Assembly (NCBI GenBank): GCA_047606825.1
Contig: JASGDY010000033.1
Span: 1 to 56,894 of the forward strand
Length of the DNA: 56,894 nucleotides
Reading direction: 5' to 3'
DNA from: Rhizosphaericola sp047606825
GTDB lineage: Bacteria > Bacteroidota > Bacteroidia > Chitinophagales > Chitinophagaceae
The translations under genes were made by a program, and so were the position numbers. This document shows positions 1 through 10,055 of the stretch, piece by piece (position 1 is the first letter of the stretch; each line of letters begins with the position of its first letter). The notes below the pieces were generated by a model, which had not been told where the DNA came from, did no database searches, and saw only the letters and a list, made by a program, of their open reading frames with translations.

Positions 1-103
1 AAGCATCTTGAGGCTTCAAGCTGGCTCCCTCTCTTATTTTTAAATAAGATACCACTAATTGCCTTTTAGTTTCCTGACTTTGTTTTGTGCCTCGTTTTAT
101 CAT
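1..103 (-). CDS. Start of an unidentified ORF running off the left edge
   Basis: An ATG at 103 on the minus strand opens a frame of 34 codons that stays open to the window edge. The visible protein is basic and polar (begins MIKRGTKQSQETK), like the N-terminus of a small DNA-binding or transposase-like protein, but no family is recognised. A perfect -7 box (TATCTTTG, 115 to 108 on the minus strand) ends only four bases before the ATG, so the transcript may be leaderless. The start is chosen on that box and the open frame. Function unknown. Confidence 0.35.
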   Translation of the reverse strand, partial: MIKRGTKQSQETKRQLVVSYLKIREGASLKPQDA

Positions 104-107
104 GGCA

Positions 108-115
108 CAAAGATA
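108..115 (-). promoter_or_regulatory. -7 promoter box facing the left-edge ORF
   Basis: TATCTTTG matches the Bacteroidota -7 consensus TAnnTTTG on the minus strand. No good -33 TTTG is seen at the expected distance. Confidence 0.35.
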
Positions 116-184
116 CATGTATTTTTTTAAGTAGGGTTTAAATTATGCTCTTATTAATAACTATCAGTGTTTATAAATCTTGCA

Positions 185-642
185 TTACTTCTTTTTAAAC
201 ACATAACTCTCCAACCACAACAGGCAATGCGACATCCACTTGTCAGACGTAGTACGGTTGTTCAGCCCAAATCCATGTCCGTCTTCAGGATATACAATCA
301 GTTGAGCGTTCACATGGTCACGGTGCAGAGCATTATAAAAAAGCAAAGAATTTTCCACCTTGACTGTTTTGTCATTTTCCGCATGTACCAAAAACGTTGG
401 CGGCACATCTGGCGTAATACACTTTTCAATAGTTGATGCCCGGAACCGAAGTCACCATTGGCATCAACCAGCCCCATCAACGTAGTACTATAGGACGGAA
501 TAGAAAACTGTGGGAACGCATTCTTTTCCCCATTCGGTATAGATTCTGCACTTACCAAATCCAAACCAGATTGAGCCACCGCTCGATTGACTATAAGTAA
601 GCCAACCATTAGTATAATTACATATTTGGAGATTTGACCCAT
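185..642 (-). pseudogene. Decayed acetylxylan-esterase-like alpha/beta hydrolase
   Basis: A frame starting at 642 gives a clean signal peptide (MGQISKYVIILMVGLLIVNR, cleavage near AVAQ) and about 45 further residues. A different frame ending at 185 gives the C-terminal part of an alpha/beta hydrolase: PDVPPTFLVHAENDKTV (catalytic Asp region), then GHGFGLNN (catalytic His) and a terminal KWMSHCLLWL helix, as in the exported acetylxylan-esterase-like hydrolases of this phylum. The frames change near 430. The nucleophile elbow is missing and the total is about 150 codons where about 290 would be expected, so both an internal deletion and a frameshift are needed. It is the last gene of the first locus, 92 bp after the O-acetylesterase stop. 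The family assignment rests on the C-terminal part. Confidence 0.6.
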
Positions 643-734
643 GCGATGAATATTTTTCTAATCCAATTATATCGGATCCGAGATTACCCAAGCCAGCGTA
701 CTCTTGGATACATGTTTGTCATTACCGGAATAAT

Positions 735-2219
735 CTATTTCGTTTCCTTTGACGCGAACCGGATCTGCTTCACGTCTTCCATGTTCCAATCGTCTGTCCT
801 AAATGACGAGGCCGGAAGTTGGTTTTTATTAAACAAATCTCCGACTGTCCAAGCGTCAAAGGCATAACGTGCCGCCACAGGATTAGCGACCTGCTTGCTA
901 CTTACCCGAACGGTCTGCCCTTCCACTACCGCCGTTGCGGGATAAAAAACTTTATTACTCCCAGCCACTTCAAAATTGGAAGACGAATTGTTTTTTAAAT
1001 ACAGCCCTTCCCCATTTTGAAAAGCAAGTAGGATAGTATTCCTCTCTGTTTTCATCGACTTGTAAACCGGACCGGAATACGGAATATTTTTAAAACCATA
1101 AGTCTTCGCCAATGCCCAATAAGACAACCTTTTCCCAACAGTCTCCTTGTCTGGTGGATGGATAGTCGATTCATCACCGACGTCCGTCAACACAGCCATA
1201 CCTGAATTAGGAATAACGGTTTCGGACTGTAATTGGGCTTCTCTCAGATAAGGAACAAAAGGTTTCAGCTTGGTGAGTTTTTCAGGCAATTTGTTGGGGT
1301 CTTTATAAATATAAGGCGCAATCTGAACGTAATAAAAAGGGAAATTGCCAATCCCACATTCACTGCGCCATTGCTTTACCATCGCCGGAAAAAGTTTTCG
1401 GTATAGCGTAGGCTCATCACGGTTCTGCTCACCTTGATACCAAATAGCTCCTTTAATGCCATAGCCTGCTATTGGATGAATCATGGCATTGTACAACCCT
1501 GTCGGTTCATTTTTAAAGCTATAAGCAGAGTCTGCAAAAGACTTGACTTGTACCTCCGGAAATGATTTTAAATCATCCGCACTCATCCAAGCCTGTACGA
1601 CCGTACCTCCCCAATCAGATTCCACAATCGCAACAGGAACATTCATTTTTTTATATAGTTCCAGTGCAAAGAAATAGGCTGCTGCACTGAAACCCGATGC
1701 AGTGGCTGGCGACACAGACAACCATTGACCGGAAACATCATCCAGAGGTTTCGCCCAACTCTTATTCTCGACATTAAAGAAACGGATATTCGCGTTCGAG
1801 GAATTTTTAATCACTTCTTCCGAATTATTGACAGGTGCGTTTTTAAAACCCTTTAATGGCATTTCCATATTGGACTGCCCAGAAGCCAACCAAACCTCGC
1901 CCAATAATACATTGGATATATTTCTTTCGCTACCACCGTCGCTGATTTTAATCGTAAAAGCACCTCCCGATTTGCCAGTTTCAAGCAACACCTTCCATGT
2001 GCTATCGGCATTCACAGAGACATTGTATTTTTTATTGTTCCAGGACGTGACGACCGATACTGTTTTCTTGTCAGACTTTCCCCATATCGGAACTTTGGAC
2101 TGTTGCTGCAATACCATCCCATCCGAAAAAATAGCGGGCAAAACAACCTCGCATCGAGCTTTGTAATTCATAGTAAGCACAAGCCCGGACAACCACAATA
2201 AGCGAATGTAATTCCACAT
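735..2219 (-). CDS. Sialate O-acetylesterase-like SGNH hydrolase (SASA domain), exported
   Basis: The 494-residue protein begins with a hydrophobic export signal (MWNYIRLLWLSGLVLTM). The ATG at 2219 is chosen because it gives this signal; the frame is open further upstream but there it overlaps the sialidase-like gene. A SASA-type SGNH fold is shown by GEVWLASGQSNMEMP, with nucleophile Ser116, then a GGT oxyanion segment, GAIWYQGEQN in the middle, and a late STIHPPDK stretch that should supply the catalytic His. The family removes O-acetyl groups from sialic acids or from plant glycans, so the substrate is not fixed by sequence. It follows the sialidase-like gene in the same direction with 65 bp between, and probably exposes sugars for that enzyme in the periplasm or at the surface. 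Confidence 0.8.
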   Translation of the reverse strand: MWNYIRLLWLSGLVLTMNYKARCEVVLPAIFSDGMVLQQQSKVPIWGKSDKKTVSVVTSWNNKKYNVSVNADSTWKVLLETGKSGGAFTIKISDGGSERNISNVLLGEVWLASGQSNMEMPLKGFKNAPVNNSEEVIKNSSNANIRFFNVENKSWAKPLDDVSGQWLSVSPATASGFSAAAYFFALELYKKMNVPVAIVESDWGGTVVQAWMSADDLKSFPEVQVKSFADSAYSFKNEPTGLYNAMIHPIAGYGIKGAIWYQGEQNRDEPTLYRKLFPAMVKQWRSECGIGNFPFYYVQIAPYIYKDPNKLPEKLTKLKPFVPYLREAQLQSETVIPNSGMAVLTDVGDESTIHPPDKETVGKRLSYWALAKTYGFKNIPYSGPVYKSMKTERNTILLAFQNGEGLYLKNNSSSNFEVAGSNKVFYPATAVVEGQTVRVSSKQVANPVAARYAFDAWTVGDLFNKNQLPASSFRTDDWNMEDVKQIRFASKETK

Positions 2220-2284
2220 AGTCGTTCTATTTATAATTTTTAAATCAATATTCTGTTCAGATGTATATTTATCAGTTACATCAA

Positions 2285-4054
2285 TCACTGTAATACCCTT
2301 CCTCCAAACTTTACATTTTCCAAAAATTGGATGAACGCTGAACTCCCGTCCATATTCACGACATGGCATCTTATTGTCACTCCATTTCTACCATTAACCT
2401 TGTTCAACTCTTTATATACCTGTAAGTAAAAAGTAGGTTCAGGTACAATCTTGTCCGATACATTTTCGACGGGTATATAATATCCTGTAATGGGAAAAAA
2501 TCTGTTTCCGTCAATACTATACTCCCATTTTAACTTCACATTCTTGTTGTTAGAAAAGGGAATGTAATCCAATGTTTCCAAAGAAAAATACGGAACATCC
2601 TCATTGGAGAAATAAATATCAAAATATCTCCCCGCCTTCAACGTCTGCTCAACGTTCTTAGTTATTTTTTTAGGGTCTTGTATTTCAAACTTTCCGGCAG
2701 ATACTTGCTGCAAACCACCACCTACTTTAATATCCAGCTTGAATTTATCTATGGAAAATGTAGGTTCCGACAATTCATTTACAGGAATCGTCAAAAGATT
2801 AGGATGTACGGTATATTTTTTTAAATCCTCCGGTTCTTTATTGGCATTGCTGTTCCTAAAATCTTTGATGCGATGGAAAGTAATCATATTTGCATCATGA
2901 TACCTATAGCCATACCACGATGTCCGACTTACGAATACAATATCATCCTTATCAAAAGACCAGTCAACATATTGAAAACCAAATGTATCCCATGTTCTTA
3001 AATGTGCCCCCTCATTATAACGCAGTATCTTCTTCCTAATGTCCCAATGCTGTAAATCCTTGGAGCTCATCAATACCAGTACATTCCTTTGATGCCAGTT
3101 GCCATTGTAGGTTTGATCTGTATCTATAAAAGAAGATATTTTATTGGTGATAGTCCAATACAATTTAGAAACAGGATCATAATGAATCGTAAACTTGGAT
3201 TCCGCACCAGGAAAATGAACAAAATTGCGCGGCTCATCTGCAAAACGCATTTTCATTTCCGTTTCGTCAATATCAATAACAGCGGCAATCTCGTCCCTTG
3301 GTTTTCCTTTTGCCACACCTTCTATCGCATATCCCACCCCTTTGCCTGACCACGTTTCCAATCGTATAAAATCGACCAACTTGTCATCGGGAGTAACCAC
3401 TATGTTTCCTTCGAGCCAATTAGGTTGTTTAGCATTAATCCATTTCTCCTCGAAACGTATGCTTGTTGTACGCTGCCAACTGGAAGCCTTGAGCAAATCT
3501 GCATTTTCATCCGCACAAACGGCAAACGCATGGAAGTCCCTTCTGTTGTTGACATCAAACGCCTCTTCATAAGCTCTCCATATCTTTCCATGGTGTACTA
3601 CTACGGGAACCGGTCCGGTATGAAACATTCCCTTTGCTATGATGCCGGAGTTGTCGTCCACTGGATTCGACCATGTTTTACCATTGTCCTGCGATTTATA
3701 TATAACTATATTGCCCCAACCTTTTGTAACCCCCATCAGATACACGTTGTCGTGATGTTCAAATATCGTAGCCCATAAGAGTGGAGAAACCTGAGACAAT
3801 GGCTTCCATGTCTTTCCTCGATCTTTTGATATATGTATGCTTACACCCTTGTCATAATCATGGGAAACTAAATAATCTCCATTGGATAATATCACTAAAC
3901 TCGGAGAAGCTACTTTCTTCTTAATCGGATTACTTTTCGACTCAAAGACAACCGTGCCGGCTGTTTTGGGAAAAGGATTTACAAGTTGCGCTTTACCAAC
4001 TAGTGCAAAACAAAACGTTATCCCCCAAAAACAAACAACATATATTCTTTTCAT
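2285..4054 (-). CDS. Sialidase-fold BNR/Asp-box protein, exported
   Basis: About 590 residues with a signal peptide (start at 4054: MKRIYVVCFWG..., cleavage near GKAQ). Two Asp boxes are visible, SKDRGKTW and SQDNGKTW in the first 130 residues, after an ASPSLVILSNGDYL strand that stands where sialidases have their RIP/FRIP motif. This supports a six-bladed sialidase propeller, but the classical arginine triad cannot be assigned by eye. The last 150 or so residues are a separate beta-rich domain. Members of this broad family include true exo-sialidases, enzymes acting on other 2-keto-3-deoxy sugars, and uncharacterised proteins. It lies between the DUF5017-like lipoprotein and the O-acetylesterase, which suggests release of a terminal acidic sugar. 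Confidence 0.75.
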   Translation of the reverse strand: MKRIYVVCFWGITFCFALVGKAQLVNPFPKTAGTVVFESKSNPIKKKVASPSLVILSNGDYLVSHDYDKGVSIHISKDRGKTWKPLSQVSPLLWATIFEHHDNVYLMGVTKGWGNIVIYKSQDNGKTWSNPVDDNSGIIAKGMFHTGPVPVVVHHGKIWRAYEEAFDVNNRRDFHAFAVCADENADLLKASSWQRTTSIRFEEKWINAKQPNWLEGNIVVTPDDKLVDFIRLETWSGKGVGYAIEGVAKGKPRDEIAAVIDIDETEMKMRFADEPRNFVHFPGAESKFTIHYDPVSKLYWTITNKISSFIDTDQTYNGNWHQRNVLVLMSSKDLQHWDIRKKILRYNEGAHLRTWDTFGFQYVDWSFDKDDIVFVSRTSWYGYRYHDANMITFHRIKDFRNSNANKEPEDLKKYTVHPNLLTIPVNELSEPTFSIDKFKLDIKVGGGLQQVSAGKFEIQDPKKITKNVEQTLKAGRYFDIYFSNEDVPYFSLETLDYIPFSNNKNVKLKWEYSIDGNRFFPITGYYIPVENVSDKIVPEPTFYLQVYKELNKVNGRNGVTIRCHVVNMDGSSAFIQFLENVKFGGRVLQ

Positions 4055-4091
4055 TTCATCAATATTATAATAACAAGCCATTTAATATCCG

Positions 4092-5054
4092 CTATTCCGT
4101 AACGGTTATTTGCAATTGCCGAACAACTTCCTTTCTGCCATAGACACTTGAATTGGCTGCCACAAATGTTACCGTGTAAACTCCAGCCTCGTTAAATTGA
4201 TGACCATAACTTGTTAAAGGTGCGTCTCCAACCGACTTAATACCAATCCCATATTCATGTCCGAGATTAGTATCCGTAATCTCCACAGGATTGGCAATAC
4301 ACCAAAGTTCCTGATCAATTGTATTGGTCGTATAACCGCGCATCGTAATGATACTACCCGTGTTAGTAAACCGTGTTGCATCCCAACCATCACCGATAAA
4401 AACAGGTACCCAGCCGGCATTTGCTTGATCGGTCATTGTCGCAGATCCGGACGAATTGGTTACGGACGACATGGTAAAAGAGGAAAAACGCCATATGTTG
4501 GCATTTCCATATTCGGCATTAGGTTTATTGATATACCGGAAAGCAAAATAAAGCGGAACTTCCGTCTCAAACAAATCCACAATATTGGCCGTTCCAGATG
4601 ACGCATAAGCCGTGGTGCTGCTACATTCCAACGTACAAAGCGTAAACCTGTCAGATATATCTTCCCAAGTCGCATTCTGTACACTTTGTGCAGAATCACT
4701 TGCAGTAGTTCCGGAAAAAACTAAATCTTTGGACACACACACATGGAACTGGCTATCCTGACAATAAGTAGCAGAAGTTCCCGACTGGCTACGCACCTGC
4801 GACTGAAATGACACCAATACAGAATCGGTAGGCAGAATTCTATCTTGGTCAATATAGGCATAATCATTACCTATCTCACCAGAATAAAAGGTAATAATAT
4901 CCGGATTTCCCTCTAAATAAAATATAACCGAATCCCCGACTTTTACCGTAAGCGTATTGGTCGACACTTCAAAAGATGGCTCCGTCACCTCAAAAGCCTT
5001 ATGACAACCAACCAAAATAGCTATAAAAATTATTATATAAGATACATATTTCAT
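4092..5054 (-). CDS. DUF5017-like surface lipoprotein (SusE/F position)
   Basis: A 320-residue lipoprotein: from the ATG at 5054 the N-terminus is MKYVSYIIIFIAILVGCHK, with lipobox VGC. The body is Ser/Thr-rich and beta-stranded. It opens with an immunoglobulin-like segment (VKVGDSVIFYLEGNPDIITFYSGEIG) and ends with a PKD-like strand (HQFNEAGVYTVTFVAANSS). This layout is typical of DUF5017 proteins encoded directly after susD, where surface glycan-binding proteins sit. It follows susD by 57 bp and precedes the sialidase-like gene by 37 bp. Glycan binding is inferred from position; no ligand can be read from the sequence. Confidence 0.7.
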   Translation of the reverse strand: MKYVSYIIIFIAILVGCHKAFEVTEPSFEVSTNTLTVKVGDSVIFYLEGNPDIITFYSGEIGNDYAYIDQDRILPTDSVLVSFQSQVRSQSGTSATYCQDSQFHVCVSKDLVFSGTTASDSAQSVQNATWEDISDRFTLCTLECSSTTAYASSGTANIVDLFETEVPLYFAFRYINKPNAEYGNANIWRFSSFTMSSVTNSSGSATMTDQANAGWVPVFIGDGWDATRFTNTGSIITMRGYTTNTIDQELWCIANPVEITDTNLGHEYGIGIKSVGDAPLTSYGHQFNEAGVYTVTFVAANSSVYGRKEVVRQLQITVTE

Positions 5055-5111
5055 TTCACGTTGTTTTACAAGAATTATCAAAGTAGTTGCAAGCTAAAAA
5101 CAACTATAATT

Positions 5112-6719
5112 TTACCAACCGTCATTCTGTACGAGTTTTGCGTTTACACCGAGTTCATAAGATGGTATAGGCCATAAAACATCTCGGGTTCCCACATTGC
5201 CAAAATATTGCAGGAAATAGGTAAGATAAGTTGTTGTGCTGGTTGAAGACACTTCTAACAATCGTACTTTCATATTGGTATAATAATCGCCCCAACGAAT
5301 TAAGTCATCCCTCCGCAAATCCTCAAAGCACAATTCCCTAGCTCGTTCATCTTTAATCTCTGCCTTAAACGTAGCATAACTCATAGAGGATAAATCCACC
5401 GAAGAGTTGGACGTATATATGTCCACACCCATCGCTCGCCTTCTTACTTGATTAATTGCTTCATATGCTTCGTCCGTAGGTCCAGAGTTTACTTCATTTT
5501 CTGCCTCGGCATACATTAGCAAAACATCAGAATAACGCAGCAATGGAAAATTTTGTGGCGTCGCGGCAGTACTTTTAGGCAATAGTGTTTCATATTCTCT
5601 GCGAAACTTTCCAGCATTGCGTTGCAGAACATTCGTGGAACTTGAGAAATATTGAATCGTATCAGCGACATAACGATATGGCGCTATAGCCCAATCCCTG
5701 CGTATATCATCTTCATCATATAAATCATACAACCACTGGGTTGTGTAAATTACTCCAATCGAATAGCCAAAATCAGCCGCGGTTCCAGTGTATTTTATTC
5801 CATTGTTCCTGCCTACCATTCCAGCCGTAGCGGTATAAACACCTGTATTGTTACCATAAAACTCCACTTCCCAAATACTTTCCTTAATGTCATATAGATC
5901 CTGTGCATAATTGACAAAAATCTGTTGATAGGAAGTATCCAGTTCATGCATTCCCGTATTGATGACTTTCTGAGCATAAGTAGCCGCATCGGCATATCGC
6001 GAAGTTTCATTGACGGGACTTCCTGCCTCATGCAGACAGACGCGTGCCAATATGCCCCATATTGCCGACTGGCTGACATAACCACCGTATTGCACTTGCT
6101 CTGCGGACGGCACCATATCAGCGGCAGTTTCCATATCGGTTAGGATTTGCTCATAAACCTCCTTGGCAGATGCACGAGCCACTTGCACATTCTCGGCATC
6201 ACCTGATTCAGTTGGTGCCAAAACCAAAGGCACCCCACCAAACTTCGTTACTAACATATAATAATAATAGCCTCTTAAAAACAAAGCCGATCCTTTGATG
6301 ACATTCCTTACTGAATCGGTAATATCAATGCTTGTATTATCCACGTTAGCCAGTAAAAAATTAGCCCTGTTGATACCTGCGTAAAGTTTTTGCCAATATG
6401 CTAATATTTTGGCATCCGAAGTAGAGATAGAATTATAGCCTATCGTTCCCAAATCAGTTGCATAATTAAAATATCCTTCGTCTGCATCTAAAGCCATCCT
6501 TCCAATCATATAGTTAGCATATAAACCACTCTCTGCAAGCGTGGCATACACACCTCGCAAAGCCGTTTCCAATTGCTCTTCGGTAGAATAATACCCATCC
6601 GCAGTGATAACATAATCATCCGCATTTACGTCCAATATCTTGTTACAGGAAGAAAAGAACGCGAATAGCAATATGATTGAGACAATTGTTATTCCTTTTA
6701 GTTGCATTACCTTTTTCAT
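5112..6719 (-). CDS. SusD-family glycan-binding lipoprotein (first locus)
   Basis: About 535 residues. Lipoprotein signal MKKVMQLKGITIVSIILLFAFFSSCNKILD with lipobox SSC; an in-frame ATG two codons earlier (6725) is equally possible. Typical SusD features follow: the N-terminal segment with a TEEQLETALRGVYA helix, TPR-like helices (ALFLRGYYYYMLVTKFGGVPLVL), and the C-terminal RagB/SusD segment NFPLLRYSDVLLMYAEAENEV...ARELCFEDLRRDDLIRWG. SusD proteins cap the SusC barrel and deliver oligosaccharide. It follows susC closely on the same strand. Confidence 0.92.
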   Translation of the reverse strand: MKKVMQLKGITIVSIILLFAFFSSCNKILDVNADDYVITADGYYSTEEQLETALRGVYATLAESGLYANYMIGRMALDADEGYFNYATDLGTIGYNSISTSDAKILAYWQKLYAGINRANFLLANVDNTSIDITDSVRNVIKGSALFLRGYYYYMLVTKFGGVPLVLAPTESGDAENVQVARASAKEVYEQILTDMETAADMVPSAEQVQYGGYVSQSAIWGILARVCLHEAGSPVNETSRYADAATYAQKVINTGMHELDTSYQQIFVNYAQDLYDIKESIWEVEFYGNNTGVYTATAGMVGRNNGIKYTGTAADFGYSIGVIYTTQWLYDLYDEDDIRRDWAIAPYRYVADTIQYFSSSTNVLQRNAGKFRREYETLLPKSTAATPQNFPLLRYSDVLLMYAEAENEVNSGPTDEAYEAINQVRRRAMGVDIYTSNSSVDLSSMSYATFKAEIKDERARELCFEDLRRDDLIRWGDYYTNMKVRLLEVSSTSTTTYLTYFLQYFGNVGTRDVLWPIPSYELGVNAKLVQNDGW

Positions 6720-6770
6720 CTGCATATTTTAAATTTGTTTAATATCAATATTTAATCATTGTATTTTCTA

Positions 6771-9700
6771 TTAAAAAGTAACTTTCACGCCAAACGTTAC
6801 GGTAAGATTCCTTGCATAAGCGGAATAATCAAAGCCGGGTGTCAACGTGCTGTTTTGTGTTGATACTTCCGGATCCATTCCAGAATAGTTTGTCCATGTA
6901 TGCAGGTTCTGTCCGGCAACATATACGTCAACACCTTTTAATGCACCTACCATTCTCTGGGGAAATGCATAAGTCAATTGAACTGTTTTTAAACGTATAA
7001 ATGAACCATCTTCCATGGTACGGGAAGAATAACCTCCCGGATAGTCTGATCCGGCACGAGGAATAGCATTAGTCTGATTTTCTGGTGTCCACCTGTTTGT
7101 ATAATTTGCAAACTGGTTGATATTATACCTATTTAAGAAATTACCTTCAAATACAATACGGTTGGCATTCATAATATCATTGCCATAGCTCCATTGAAAA
7201 AACACATTGAGACTAAGACCTTTGTAGGTAAAATTATTATTAAAACCTCCATAATGTATGGGTAATGCCCTGCCAATCACAACCCGATCTTTATCATTAA
7301 CAACACCATCCCCATTTTGATCCACAAACTTTATGTCTCCAGGTTGAATAACTGACCGACTATTGCCATTCGTTGGAACGGATGATTTCAACACATAGCT
7401 TCCATCACTTTGCAAGTCAAAATCGGAATATTGATAATTACCATCCCAAACATAACCATAAAATGCAGCAGCGGGACCGCCCAACTGCGCTATATAAAGA
7501 GGATAACTGTTAAAATCAGAGGTGAACGTTACTGTGGACAATATACTATTTTGGTTTTCAGACAAGGCTACGACTTTGTTCTTATTGAAACTGATATTGA
7601 AGTTACTCGTCCAGCTAAATGACTTCGTTTGTATATTAATCGTATTAAGCGTGATTTCCAACCCATCGTTACGGATAGAACCTACGTTCTTATACGCACT
7701 GGAAAATCCACTACTGTATGGGATATTGGCATTAAGCAAAAGATCCTTAGTCGTCTTCCTGTAAGCATCCAATGTAACAATAATCCTATTTTTAAACAAC
7801 GACAGATCATAACCAATATCAATGGATTCCGTACTTTCCCACTTGAGATTCTTGTTGCCAAGGTTGTCAAGAACCGCTGCATAACCCGGAGTCCCATTGC
7901 CAAACGAATAATAGTCCGTCAAATCAACCGTTAGATACCGTGCAAAATCTTCAATACGGTTATTACCGGTAAGGCCATAACTCACACGCAACTTGGCATC
8001 GCTAATGATTTTAGAATTGCGCAAGAATTTTTCATCGCCCATCTGCCATGCAAATGCACCGGAAGGGAAATAGCCCCATCTGTTTTGCTTGGAAAATTTG
8101 GAAGAACCGTCAACCCTAAATGATGCAGTTAGCAGATAACGCGATTTAAAAGTATAATTTGCCCTGCCAAGAAACGATACTAAAGTATTACGTGTGGCGA
8201 TAGACGTGACCGTACTCGGCAATCCCAACTGCAAAGCCCTAAGTCCCAAACTTTCGTTGGAAACGGGAATATTGGTAGCCGTAAATCCGTAAGTAGTTAC
8301 ATCTGTCCCCTGCATGGTAAATCCACCAAGAAGATCGAATTGGTTGTTTTTGTCAAACCGCTTTTTATAGTTTAATGTATTCTCATTGACCCAATTAGTC
8401 AATTCCACATCTTGATAAGAGCCATTCACGCCTTTGGTATTAACAGAGGAAGCGTAACCCTGATAGGTTTTAGAATTATAAAAAGCCTCATTTTTTGTTA
8501 GCCTATTGTTATAACCTCCGGTAATATTTAAAGACAATTCTTTAGAAATGGTATACGCCAACCCCGCATTTGCCAATAGATTAACCCTTGTCTGCTGACG
8601 AATTTCGTTTTTTGTGGATACTATAGGGTTCATAATAATAACACTTCCCCCATCATCTCCACCAGCATCATCATCTAAAAAAGCATCTACTATATCCGTA
8701 CTCCCGGTTGACACAGGTCTATAGCTCCAAACTCTATACATAAGATAGGAAGCATAAGCACTGTTAGAAGAAGCCTGTGTAGATGTCAAAGCACCATAAT
8801 TCTTATCCCTACTATAATTAACGTTGATACTTGTCTTTAGTTTTTTATTAATAACCTGATCCACTGCAACCCTCAACTGTTTTCTTCTATATCCTGAATT
8901 GATAATAACGCCGTCTTGGTCAATCACGGAACCGGAAATCGAATATTTCGTTTGGCTTGTACCTCCCCTGAGTGACAAATTGTGATTGTGCATGAATGCC
9001 GTCCTGAACAACAAATCCTGCCAATCAATACCCTGCACATTCTTATAGTCGTCCAAAGTCTTTCCCGGAGTAGTGAGGTAAGTATTGGTCATATCTAAGG
9101 AATCCAATTCTAATTGATACTTTACAAATTCATACGGACTCATCAAATCCATTCTTTTGGTTGCATGTTGCAACCCAACATAACCATTGTAGGTAATGAC
9201 CGGTTGTCCCGCTTTTCCTTTCTTGGTTTCTATAATGATTACACCATTGGCTCCTCTTGCACCATATATAGCTGTCGCAGATGCGTCTTTCAACACAGTA
9301 ACGGAAGCTATATCGTCCGGGCTTAAAGAGGCGTTGGAAAAATCTTCAATCGGAAACCCGTCCACTACATATAACGGCGCATTGCTTTGTGTCAATGAAT
9401 TGCCGCCACGGATAACAATGTTCATTTCGCTGCCGGGTTGCCCCTCATCAGAACTCACTTGCACACCTGCTATCCTACCTGCCATTGCCTGGTCAAACGA
9501 TGCTACAGGAGCTTTGGTTACATCATCCATATCCAACTGACCAACAGACCCCGTCACATCCTTCCGCTTCACTGAACCATAACCTATTACGATTACTTCA
9601 TCCAGTTCACGTTTTCTTTGGGTGAGCCAAATATCAACGCGCGTCTGCGCCTGGACGACTACCTTAACCGTGTTGTACCCTATATGCGAAAACACAAGCG

Positions 9701-9944
9701 TATCATTGGTCTTCGCTTTAATTTCATACGCGCCTTTTACATCGGTGGCCTTAGCAGATTTTGACCGTGACAAATTGACGACGACTCCCTGCAATGGACT
9801 CCCACTTGCCGAATCTACCACAGTTCCGGTAATCGTTTTTGAAGAAGTCTTGTCTTGCGCAGATAGGCGATTGCAATGGCTTCCTACCGCAAGCAAAACC
9901 ACCATCAACAGACAACGTTTAATATCTCTCGACATTTTCAACAT
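6771..9944 (-). CDS. SusC-family TonB-dependent oligosaccharide transporter (first locus)
   Basis: An outer-membrane TonB-dependent receptor of about 1057 residues. The start at 9944 is preferred (9935 is an alternative); the frame also extends to a TTG at 9971. After the signal peptide comes a carboxypeptidase-D-like domain (ITGTVVDSASGSPLQGV...), the SusC signature DEVIVIGYGSVKRKDVTGSV, a plug domain (IVIRGGNSL, PLYVVDGFPI, VLKDASATAIYGARGANGVI) and a long beta-barrel ending in aromatic VTFGVKVTF. It imports the oligosaccharides captured by the adjacent SusD. It is downstream of the aldolase gene, with a 17-bp palindrome and a candidate -7 box in between. Confidence 0.93.
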   Translation of the reverse strand: MLKMSRDIKRCLLMVVLLAVGSHCNRLSAQDKTSSKTITGTVVDSASGSPLQGVVVNLSRSKSAKATDVKGAYEIKAKTNDTLVFSHIGYNTVKVVVQAQTRVDIWLTQRKRELDEVIVIGYGSVKRKDVTGSVGQLDMDDVTKAPVASFDQAMAGRIAGVQVSSDEGQPGSEMNIVIRGGNSLTQSNAPLYVVDGFPIEDFSNASLSPDDIASVTVLKDASATAIYGARGANGVIIIETKKGKAGQPVITYNGYVGLQHATKRMDLMSPYEFVKYQLELDSLDMTNTYLTTPGKTLDDYKNVQGIDWQDLLFRTAFMHNHNLSLRGGTSQTKYSISGSVIDQDGVIINSGYRRKQLRVAVDQVINKKLKTSINVNYSRDKNYGALTSTQASSNSAYASYLMYRVWSYRPVSTGSTDIVDAFLDDDAGGDDGGSVIIMNPIVSTKNEIRQQTRVNLLANAGLAYTISKELSLNITGGYNNRLTKNEAFYNSKTYQGYASSVNTKGVNGSYQDVELTNWVNENTLNYKKRFDKNNQFDLLGGFTMQGTDVTTYGFTATNIPVSNESLGLRALQLGLPSTVTSIATRNTLVSFLGRANYTFKSRYLLTASFRVDGSSKFSKQNRWGYFPSGAFAWQMGDEKFLRNSKIISDAKLRVSYGLTGNNRIEDFARYLTVDLTDYYSFGNGTPGYAAVLDNLGNKNLKWESTESIDIGYDLSLFKNRIIVTLDAYRKTTKDLLLNANIPYSSGFSSAYKNVGSIRNDGLEITLNTINIQTKSFSWTSNFNISFNKNKVVALSENQNSILSTVTFTSDFNSYPLYIAQLGGPAAAFYGYVWDGNYQYSDFDLQSDGSYVLKSSVPTNGNSRSVIQPGDIKFVDQNGDGVVNDKDRVVIGRALPIHYGGFNNNFTYKGLSLNVFFQWSYGNDIMNANRIVFEGNFLNRYNINQFANYTNRWTPENQTNAIPRAGSDYPGGYSSRTMEDGSFIRLKTVQLTYAFPQRMVGALKGVDVYVAGQNLHTWTNYSGMDPEVSTQNSTLTPGFDYSAYARNLTVTFGVKVTF

Positions 9945-10011
9945 GTACAAGCTATTTTTTGGGTAAAGCAATATTTTATATATGACAAACTAAAAACAAT
10001 CAATCTCATAT

Positions 10012-10019
10012 CAAAAGTA
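10012..10019 (-). promoter_or_regulatory. Candidate -7 box for the first susC
   Basis: TACTTTTG on the minus strand fits TAnnTTTG, about 70 bp upstream of the susC start. The -33 element is poor (only an ATTG at non-ideal spacing). Confidence 0.35.
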
Positions 10020-10055
10020 CATATAGAGACAACCTTTATTTTTCAATTTATTGGC

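Noticed and set aside
488..691. Minus-strand 67-codon frame overlapping the decayed esterase
   Set aside because: Shadow frame of the signal-peptide-bearing reading frame; no protein-like pattern.
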